Below, one piece after another: positions 6,622 to 11,610 of a stretch of 11,610 nt of DNA (positions within the stretch are counted from its first letter, which is position 1; each line of letters opens with the position of its first letter). The position numbers and the translations under genes are program-made. The notes under the pieces were generated by a model that did not search any database, was not told the DNA's origin, and worked only from the letters and a program-made list of their open reading frames with translations. The stretch is from assembly GCA_955652195.1 (NCBI GenBank), contig CATPBC010000089.1:1-11610 (forward strand), written 5' to 3'. Source of the stretch: an uncultured Xanthobacteraceae bacterium (GTDB taxonomy: Bacteria; Pseudomonadota; Alphaproteobacteria; Rhizobiales; Xanthobacteraceae).

Positions 6622-7793
6622 TTGCTCGGGCCGTCTCTGCCGGAGATGAAGACATCATGGCGGGGAAATTTCCCGAACAATTCGGGCCGCTGCGCGAAAT
6701 TGGTGGCGAGAACGTCGGCGGGATTGCCGGCAATCCATTGCGATAGATCGACAGCCTGGTACGTTCCGGAGTTGAGCCCGATCAGAATACGCGCGGGACG
6801 TTCGCCGATATTTTCGATCGAGTGACCGTATCCCTGCGGAATGTAGCCGGCGTCCCCTTTCTCCAAAGTCTCGACGCGGAAACGGCCGTGCGAGCCAAAC
6901 ATGGTAACGGTCACCTGACCATCGATGATGTATTGCCACTCATCGGCAGTGGGGTGCCAGTGCAACTCGCGCAGCGCCCCGGCATCAAGTTCAAGGATCG
7001 TGCCGGTGATTGTGGTTGAGATCGGAAACCGAGTGACATCGGCGCGCCACTCGCGGCCGCCCCGATACGTGGCATGGGGCACCTGGCTAAGCAGACGATA
7101 TTTATGCGTCTGCGCCGGCAGCTTCCAACCTTGCAGCGGCGCGGAAGGCTGCTCGGGCGGGATCGCGCCGCGGGCAAAGTAAATCTCCTGCTTTGGAAAA
7201 GTGTCGAACGTTGCTTCCGGCACACCGAAGTTTTTGGCCAAAAGCGGCTTGGGCACATGGCCAATCCAGTCGGTGATGCTGAACGTGCCAAATTCGGAAA
7301 AATATCCGTTATCGAAGATAAGAATGAAATGGCAGGGCTGTGTGCCAAGGCATTGCAGCACATGGCCATGCCCGCGAGGGAAAAGCCACACATCGCCAGG
7401 TTCGAAATCGTTGGTCTCGGCTTCACCCTGGGGAGTAATGACGATCGTACGCACTCGACCCTCGATAACGAACGCCCACTCGGCCGCTGTTGCATGCCAG
7501 TGAAGCTCGCGCATCGCTCCCGGTTCGAGCCGCATGGAGACTCCGGCGATGCCCTTGGAAATCGGCAGCTGCTTCACGGTCGCCTCCTTGCCGTAGCTGT
7601 TGCCGATGACTTTGCCTTCCGATTTCTCCAGGGCGAATTTGAATGTCGGCAGCTCGTCGCCTGACAGGAGCGGATCGGGCACGTTATTCATGAAGCTCGG
7701 ATCGCCAGCCTGAGCCGGCGATGCTGCGGCCAAAGCTGCCGTTGCGAGGCCAACACTGGCGATTAGAACATCGCGCCGCTCCATGTCGGACAT
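6618..7793 (-). CDS. Tat-exported bicupin of the oxalate decarboxylase family
   Basis: Mn-dependent bicupin resembling Bacillus OxdC, which splits oxalate to formate and CO2. The N-terminus MSDMERRDVLIASVG with a hydrophobic stretch and AQA (27-29) is a twin-arginine signal, so the folded metalloprotein is probably exported to the periplasm. Cupin I has ELHWHATAAEW (His98, His100, Glu105) and His144 in PRGHGHVLQ; cupin II has ELHWHPTADEWQY (His278, His280, Glu285) and His324 in PQGYGHSIEN. The active-site lid, SENST in Bacillus OxdC, is SEFGT here (166-170): the essential Glu is kept, but two lid residues differ. Activity could be oxalate decarboxylase, oxidase-leaning or on a related acid. 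The ATG at 7793 has a GGGAGGGAG purine run just upstream. It is divergent from the small secreted protein gene across 143 bases. Length (391) is normal for the family with a signal peptide. Confidence 0.88.
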   Translation of the reverse strand: MSDMERRDVLIASVGLATAALAAASPAQAGDPSFMNNVPDPLLSGDELPTFKFALEKSEGKVIGNSYGKEATVKQLPISKGIAGVSMRLEPGAMRELHWHATAAEWAFVIEGRVRTIVITPQGEAETNDFEPGDVWLFPRGHGHVLQCLGTQPCHFILIFDNGYFSEFGTFSITDWIGHVPKPLLAKNFGVPEATFDTFPKQEIYFARGAIPPEQPSAPLQGWKLPAQTHKYRLLSQVPHATYRGGREWRADVTRFPISTTITGTILELDAGALRELHWHPTADEWQYIIDGQVTVTMFGSHGRFRVETLEKGDAGYIPQGYGHSIENIGERPARILIGLNSGTYQAVDLSQWIAGNPADVLATNFAQRPELFGKFPRHDVFISGRDGPSK

Positions 7794-7879
7794 TGCATCT
7801 CCCTCCCTTCAATGTGCGCGCAAACAATTGGCATTAAGGCTACACCATCGCGCTAGCCAGCACCAATGATCGCCGCATA

Positions 7880-7904
7880 GGAACTAATAAGCGGAGAATG
7901 CGTT
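7880..7904 (+). promoter_or_regulatory. EcfG-type general stress promoter
   Basis: GGAAC (7880-7884), 16 bases, CGTT (7901-7904) matches exactly the consensus GGAAC-N16/17-CGTT of EcfG sigma factors, which run the alphaproteobacterial general stress response under PhyR/NepR. Transcription would start near 7911 and the ATG of the small secreted protein is at 7937, giving a leader of about 26 bases. I looked for the same pattern upstream of the other genes in both directions and saw no other match. Confidence 0.75.
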
Positions 7905-7936
7905 ATTGCCGTTGCGCGTTTTTTTAGGAGATCGCC

Positions 7937-8170
7937 ATGCGAAAATTTACCGTTTTAGGCGCGATTGTCATCGCAGCAATGTTTGCACTCTGTGCGCCAC
8001 AACCAGCCGGCGCTTTCATTAGCAATCAAAACGGCATTGCGACTGCCGCACATGCAACGACAAACACCATAGAAGTGAAGCGCTCCCTGCAGAAGGGAAC
8101 CCCGCCGGGTTGGCATCACGGCAAAAAAACGGGCTGGCACGGACGCGGAAAGCCACCAGGTCAAATCTGA
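7937..8170 (+). CDS. Small secreted His/Gly/Lys-rich protein
   Basis: A 77-residue product with a clear Sec signal peptide (residues 1-26: MRK, hydrophobic core 6-20, AGA before Phe27) and a mature part of about 51 residues. The C-terminal 25 residues are low-complexity and basic: PPGWHHGKKTGWHGRGKPPG, with an imperfect double GWH(H/G) unit and flanking PPG. There is no cysteine in the mature part. Such short GWHxGKK tails occur in alphaproteobacterial secreted or envelope proteins of unknown role; histidines could bind metal, but that is inference. AGGAG (7927-7931) lies six bases before the ATG. An EcfG promoter just upstream predicts induction in general stress. It converges on phaZ with 23 bases between stops. 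Confidence 0.78.
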   Translation: MRKFTVLGAIVIAAMFALCAPQPAGAFISNQNGIATAAHATTNTIEVKRSLQKGTPPGWHHGKKTGWHGRGKPPGQI

Positions 8171-8193
8171 CGGCACTGGTCAGCCGCGGGCCC

Positions 8194-9405
8194 TCAATCG
8201 CTGGACAACACCACGTTCTTCAAGATCGGATAGATCTGGTTCTCCCAACGCTTTCCTGAAAACACGCCGTAGTGCCCGACGCCGGCCTGCATGTGGTGGC
8301 GCTTCATATAAGGCTGCAGCTTGCTGCAGAGATCGTGGGCCGCCACGGTTTGACCGACCGAACAGATGTCGTCGCGTTCGCCCTCGACGGTGAAAAGCAT
8401 CGTTTTGCGGATCGCGGCGGGATCGACACGTTGTCCGCGCCACTCCAACTTGCCCTGCGGCAGCGCGTGCTCCTGAAAGATCAACTGTACGGTTTCCAGA
8501 TGAAATTCGGCGGTGAGATCGAGCACGGCGAAATATTCGTCGTAGAAGGCCTTGGTCACCGCCGCCTTTTCGATCTCCCCATTGGCGAGATTATCGTACA
8601 GCTCTCGATGTGCCTTCACGTGGCGGTCGATATTCATGCTCATGAAGGCAATTAGCTGTACAAAGCCCGGATAGACTCGGCGAAACGCGCCCGGATAGCG
8701 CAAGGGCACAGACGCGGTCAGCGCGCGCTCAAACCATTCTATGGACCGCTTTTTAGCGAGCTCGTTGACTTTGGTCGGGTTGATCCGCGTATCGATCGGC
8801 CCGGCCATTAGCGTTATGGAGCGCGGCTGTGCCGGATTGCCGGCCTGCGCCATAACCGCTGCGGCCGCGAGCACCGAGACGCATGGCTGGCAGACGGCGA
8901 CGACGTGAGCGCCCGGCCCCATCACTTCCAAGAACTTGATCAGGTGATCGACGTATTCATCGACGCCGAAACGGCCCGCCGTCAATGGAATGTCGCGCGC
9001 ATTGTGCCAATCCGTAATGAAAACATCGTGCTCCGGTAGCATGGTGCGCACGGTTGCGCGCAACAATGTCGAGAAGTGTCCGGACAGCGGCGCGACCAGC
9101 AGCACACGCGGCTGCGCCAGTGCGAGATCTTTCTTGAAGTGGAGAAGAGTGCCGAATGGCGTCCGTGCCGCAGCCTCCTCCCGCACCGCCACTTCGCGAT
9201 GGCCAATCAAGATGGAATCGATACCAAATGGCGGCCGGGTATGGCTGAGCCCCGCCCGCGCAATCAATTCGTACACGGCGGTGAGGTTGCGGATCGCCGG
9301 ATGATCGGTGAGGAGCGGTTGGCCTCCGGAGTTCGCCGCGATGCCGGCCCAGGTCCGGACCGGGACCATGATGTCCGATTGCATCTGGTAGGCGAGATAC
9401 AGCAT
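8194..9405 (-). CDS. phaZ: Intracellular polyhydroxyalkanoate depolymerase
   Basis: Intracellular depolymerase that degrades stored poly-3-hydroxybutyrate in cytoplasmic granules. The 403-residue protein has an alpha/beta-hydrolase fold with a cysteine in place of serine in the nucleophile elbow: AVCQPCVSVLAAAAV with Cys175, as in Ralstonia PhaZ1. The likely acid is in VEGERDDICSVGQT (Asp345 or Asp346) and the catalytic His378 in GVGHYGVFSGKRW. The frame is open to 9558, but the ATG at 9405 gives MLYLAYQM, the usual family start; the 51 extra residues of the longer reading are Arg/Ser/Cys-rich, unlike the family, and would cover the putative operator. The start lacks a strong Shine-Dalgarno sequence. 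It is divergent from a GST-like gene with 226 bases between, and that region holds a CTGC-N3-GCAG palindrome. No phaA, phaB, phaC, phaR or phasin gene is in the window. Confidence 0.92.
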   Translation of the reverse strand: MLYLAYQMQSDIMVPVRTWAGIAANSGGQPLLTDHPAIRNLTAVYELIARAGLSHTRPPFGIDSILIGHREVAVREEAAARTPFGTLLHFKKDLALAQPRVLLVAPLSGHFSTLLRATVRTMLPEHDVFITDWHNARDIPLTAGRFGVDEYVDHLIKFLEVMGPGAHVVAVCQPCVSVLAAAAVMAQAGNPAQPRSITLMAGPIDTRINPTKVNELAKKRSIEWFERALTASVPLRYPGAFRRVYPGFVQLIAFMSMNIDRHVKAHRELYDNLANGEIEKAAVTKAFYDEYFAVLDLTAEFHLETVQLIFQEHALPQGKLEWRGQRVDPAAIRKTMLFTVEGERDDICSVGQTVAAHDLCSKLQPYMKRHHMQAGVGHYGVFSGKRWENQIYPILKNVVLSSD

Positions 9406-9514
9406 CCCGTGACCACGGGCGCCGCGAGCCGCCTCGTGACAGCTCCCCCACGACCCCCTGCCCAAACTAAACCTAGTGGATTTTTTGTTGCACCGCGATA
9501 AGAATGTGCATCTC

Positions 9515-9525
9515 CTGCACAGCAG
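9515..9525. promoter_or_regulatory. Candidate PhaR operator (CTGC-N3-GCAG)
   Basis: CTGC-ACA-GCAG is a perfect palindrome, extended by T and A flanks to TCCTGC-ACA-GCAGGA (9513-9527). From memory, PhaR, the PHB-responsive repressor of Rhodobacter and Paracoccus, binds CTGCN3GCAG. The site lies 110 bases upstream of the phaZ start and 107 bases upstream of the divergent GST-like gene, so it could control either or both. I noticed no second copy in the window. A second, overlapping repeat GTGCA-N5-TGCAC sits at 9506-9520. Confidence 0.5.
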
Positions 9526-9631
9526 GAATGGCGATTGCTTGGCACTTGCGTCGACCAATGGCTCGCCACGATGAGGTGCCGGACCTCGCTAACTATTTGA
9601 TCGGAAAGCTATTCAGAAGTGAGGCAACGGC

Positions 9632-10288
9632 ATGCCTAAGGCCAATCTCAGCATCGCAAGCAAAAACTATGGCTCCTGGTCGCTACGCGGCTGGTTGCTT
9701 TGCAAAATGTCAGGGATCGATTTCGAGGAACAGCCGGTTTCGACCGACGATCCATCGACGCGGGCCGAATTGCTACTGCTGTCGCCGTCTTTTCTGGTGC
9801 CGTGCCTGACCCACAACGCTTTAAAGATCTGGGATACCTTGGCAATCGCGGAATATCTAAACGAGATCAACCCCGGCGCCGGTCTATACCCTTCAGATCA
9901 GGCGCAACGCACACATTGCCGCTCGATTTGCGGCGAAATGCATTCAGGGTTCAGCAATTTGCGCTCGGCTTTGCCGATGAACATCAAGGCGCACTTTCCC
10001 GGTTTCAAAGCTTGGGCAGGCGCGCGCGCTGACATCGATCGGATCGCGACCATTTGGCTGGAATGCTTTGCAAGCTATCGCGGCCCTTATCTCTTTGGAG
10101 AGCGCGCCTGCGCTGCGGACGCGATGTACGCGCCGATCTGCTCGCGCTTTCTGACCTACGACGTCACGCTCAGCGATGCCGCGGCCGACTATTGCCGTAC
10201 GATGATGCGCCACCCCTACATGAAAGAGTGGATTGCCGCTGCGAAACTCGAACCGGACGAGCTTGAGGAATTGGACGTCGAGTTCTAA
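9632..10288 (+). CDS. Glutathione S-transferase family protein
   Basis: A 218-residue protein of GST length. The N-terminal thioredoxin-fold domain (about 4-85) has the active-site region SKNYGSWSLRGWLL (10-23), where Ser15 or Ser17 would activate glutathione, the cis-proline in FLVPCL (Pro57), and the glutathione-contacting turn KIWDTLAIAEYL (65-76), where Asp-Thr replaces the common Glu-Ser. The C-terminal helical domain spans about 90-205, with an acidic tail LEPDELEELDVEF. The substrate cannot be told. The ATG at 9632 has GAAGTGAGG about eight bases upstream. It is divergent from phaZ and shares the region with the PhaR-like site; functional linkage to PHB is speculative. It converges on the metallopeptidase gene, 38 bases between stops, with no clear terminator there. 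Confidence 0.85.
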   Translation: MPKANLSIASKNYGSWSLRGWLLCKMSGIDFEEQPVSTDDPSTRAELLLLSPSFLVPCLTHNALKIWDTLAIAEYLNEINPGAGLYPSDQAQRTHCRSICGEMHSGFSNLRSALPMNIKAHFPGFKAWAGARADIDRIATIWLECFASYRGPYLFGERACAADAMYAPICSRFLTYDVTLSDAAADYCRTMMRHPYMKEWIAAAKLEPDELEELDVEF

Positions 10289-10326
10289 CACGCTGGCCGG
10301 GAGGGTATCCTACCAATCGGTTCAAG

Positions 10327-11235
10327 TCACAATTTGTTTGCCGACAACGTATTGCAATTCGAAACCGAGCCCGAATTGAAGCCATTGAGGAACCAGCGTT
10401 TGCGCTGTTCGGAACTGCCGTGGGTGAATGAGTCGGGCACGACATAGCCTTGCATCTCTTTCTGCAGCCGGTCGTCGCCGATGGCCGACGCAGTCTGCAA
10501 CGCCTCATCGAGATCGCCCGGATCGATGAATTTATGCTTTTGCTGCGACCGGTTTGCCCACACGCCGGCGAAACAATCGGCCTGCAACTCGACGCGCACT
10601 TGCAATGCATTGGCGTCGGCGCGGCTTGAAGCTGCCTGCTGTTCTTGCATCACGCGGGGAAGGATACCGAGTTCATCCTGTACGTGATGTCCGACTTCAT
10701 GGGCAATCACATAGGCTTCCGAAAACCTACAGGCGCTCGCATCTGAGCAGGCGCCGAATTTGCGCTGCATGTCTTCGAAGAACGAAGTATCGAGGTAAAT
10801 GCGCTGATCGCGCGGGCAATAAAACGGGCCCATGGCGGAGCGGGCGAAGGCGCACGGCGTGGGCTCGGAACCCGCGAACAGCCGCAATTTCGGCGGATGA
10901 TAGGTCCGTCCGCTGGCGGCAAAGATCTCGGTCCAGCGGTCCTCTACGTCACCGAGCACAAGCGCGACAAATCTTCCCGTCGGGTCGTTCGGCGTACCCG
11001 CGGTCACCGGCGGAGCCGGACTGGTCTGCTCCGAAGGCGGCCCGCCGCCGAGCAAGATCTGAGCGCCATTGAGCAGTACGCTGGGATCGATACCGAAATA
11101 CCAGCTGATCAACGTGACAACGATGATCGTTCCGATCCCGAGACCGCCTTTGCCACCCGGCATGCCGCCGCGAGACGCGCTGACTTCGCGATCATCTTCG
11201 ACGTTGCTGCTGGGACGGAAATCATCCGTGCGCAT
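10327..11235 (-). CDS. ypfJ: YpfJ-type membrane-anchored neutral zinc metallopeptidase
   Basis: Member of the YpfJ/KPN_02809 zinc metallopeptidase family, whose substrates are little known. The 302 residues start with the family signature MRTDDFRPSSNVEDDRE, a Gly-rich stretch (22-34) and one membrane helix (about 31-49), then a Pro-rich linker (66-84) and the periplasmic catalytic domain. The zinc site is HEVGHH (179-184: His179, Glu180, His183), with the third ligand probably in ELQADCFAGVWA (216-227). Cysteines at 128, 140, 163, 169 and 221 could form disulfides outside the cytoplasm. The C-terminal GSSEQRKRWFLNGFNSG (272-288) is also family-typical. Length is normal. The ATG at 11235 gives the conserved N-terminus. 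A perfect 8+8 inverted repeat lies 64-85 bases upstream and may be an operator. Confidence 0.9.
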   Translation of the reverse strand: MRTDDFRPSSNVEDDREVSASRGGMPGGKGGLGIGTIIVVTLISWYFGIDPSVLLNGAQILLGGGPPSEQTSPAPPVTAGTPNDPTGRFVALVLGDVEDRWTEIFAASGRTYHPPKLRLFAGSEPTPCAFARSAMGPFYCPRDQRIYLDTSFFEDMQRKFGACSDASACRFSEAYVIAHEVGHHVQDELGILPRVMQEQQAASSRADANALQVRVELQADCFAGVWANRSQQKHKFIDPGDLDEALQTASAIGDDRLQKEMQGYVVPDSFTHGSSEQRKRWFLNGFNSGSVSNCNTLSANKL

Positions 11236-11298
11236 GTCTTAGCCCTTGGGAAGCTTGCTCGGCCGCATCCTCGCGGCTGACCATGCTCCTCTTCGCGG

Positions 11299-11320
11299 AG
11301 TGTGATGATGCTATCACACT
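11299..11320. promoter_or_regulatory. Perfect 8+8 inverted repeat upstream of the metallopeptidase
   Basis: AGTGTGAT (11299-11306), six-base spacer GATGCT, ATCACACT (11313-11320). It lies 64-85 bases upstream of the metallopeptidase start and about 120 bases beyond the stop of the next minus-strand gene, where a promoter would be expected. The TGTGA/TCACA halves recall CRP-family sites, but the distance between halves is eight, not six bases, so a CRP call is not supported. A GntR-type or other dimeric regulator is possible. It could also fold as a short hairpin. Confidence 0.45.
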
Positions 11321-11442
11321 TGTATGTACGCCGAGAGCGTCGATCACGCCGGTTCATTCGCGAGATTCGTTACCATGTTGAGGTGAATTAAGCCGGCCCG
11401 CGTCTATTGCGACCAAAAGAAGTCAGCGGAGCCAATCAGCGA

Positions 11443-11610
11443 TTACCAGCGTCTTCCCCAACGTCGTCCGCCCCATCCACCGCCAACCAGCCGAAGCAGC
11501 AGGAGAAGCACCACGGCGCCTATGAAGGCGTTCAAAATCAACGAAATGATGCCGCTGCCGAGGTGAACACCGATACGCGGCAGCAGCCAATCGCCGATAA
11601 ACGCGCCGAT
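11443..11610 (-). CDS. GlsB/YeaQ/YmgE-type small membrane protein (C-terminal part)
   Basis: An open minus-strand frame enters from the right edge and ends at TAA (11443-11445), giving the last 55 residues of a protein whose start is outside the window. It reads GAFIGDWLLPRIGV, a short loop HLGSG, then a hydrophobic helix IISLILNAFIGAVVLLLLLR and a basic Gly/Trp/Arg tail GGGWGGRRWGRRW. The pattern of small Gly-rich membrane helices with a GxFxGxWL turn is that of the GlsB/YeaQ/YmgE (transglycosylase-associated, stress response) family, proteins of about 80-100 residues. Members are often stress induced. It lies 207 bases upstream of the metallopeptidase on the same strand. The intervening stretch shows no gene, only the inverted repeat. 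Confidence 0.75.
   Translation of the reverse strand: MGAFIGDWLLPRIGVHLGSGIISLILNAFIGAVVLLLLLRLVGGGWGGRRWGRRW

Noticed and set aside
9540-9549. TGGCAC followed by TTGC upstream of the GST-like gene, resembling a sigma-54 promoter
   Set aside because: The GG and GC elements are only five bases apart; sigma-54 promoters need ten between them.
9406-9558. 51-residue N-terminal extension of PhaZ
   Set aside because: The extension is Arg/Ser/Cys-rich with no family likeness, covers the putative operator, and the internal ATG at 9405 gives the usual MLYxxYxM start.
11301-11318. CRP/FNR-type binding site TGTGA...TCACA
   Set aside because: The spacer is eight bases instead of the six required for CRP; kept only as an unassigned palindrome.

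Overview
The window looks like chromosomal core DNA from an alphaproteobacterium of the order Hyphomicrobiales, close to the Bradyrhizobium/Rhodopseudomonas group. The grounds are a ChpT-type phosphotransferase (an alphaproteobacterial cell-cycle protein), an EipA/DUF1134 envelope protein, a CheA of the rhizobial type, an intracellular PHB depolymerase of the Cys-nucleophile type, a textbook EcfG (alphaproteobacterial general stress sigma factor) promoter, and high GC with short intergenic regions. I see no phage genes, no transposase and no CRISPR array. The only mobile-DNA trace is a 70-80 base palindromic element.

Left block (1-3025, minus strand): chpT (histidine phosphotransferase) is followed by a CheA-type kinase. 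The CheA gene has an intact HPt and catalytic core and two CheW-like domains. It then stops at a TAG exactly where hybrid relatives continue into a receiver domain. The same frame continues past the stop with family-like residues, then meets a second stop, so a decayed or detached receiver domain probably lies at 1-91 and beyond the window edge.

Middle block (3026-6581, plus strand): a 309-base intergenic region holds two back-to-back large inverted repeats, the second with features of a TA-flanked miniature element. Then come cysQ (3'-phosphoadenosine 5'-phosphate/inositol phosphatase family), eipA (periplasmic envelope-integrity protein), an unnamed membrane-anchored coiled-coil protein, and tRNA-Val(CAC). 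The tRNA has its own near-consensus sigma-70 promoter and a terminator hairpin. chpT (phosphorelay to CtrA) and eipA (a CtrA target in Brucella) lie close together, although no full CtrA box is visible.

Right block (6618-11610): a Tat-exported bicupin of the oxalate decarboxylase family (minus) is divergent from a small secreted His/Gly/Lys-rich protein under an EcfG promoter (plus). phaZ (minus) is divergent from a GST-like protein (plus), and the shared upstream region carries a CTGC-N3-GCAG palindrome like a PhaR operator. Last are a YpfJ-type membrane zinc metallopeptidase (minus) and the C-terminal part of a GlsB/YeaQ/YmgE-type small membrane protein (minus, cut by the window end). This half reads as storage-polymer, stress and envelope housekeeping rather than an accessory island. 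I did not find a clearly novel multi-gene system. The most notable items are the broken CheA C-terminus, the palindromic elements, the EcfG-driven small secreted protein, the probable PhaR site and the altered lid of the bicupin.
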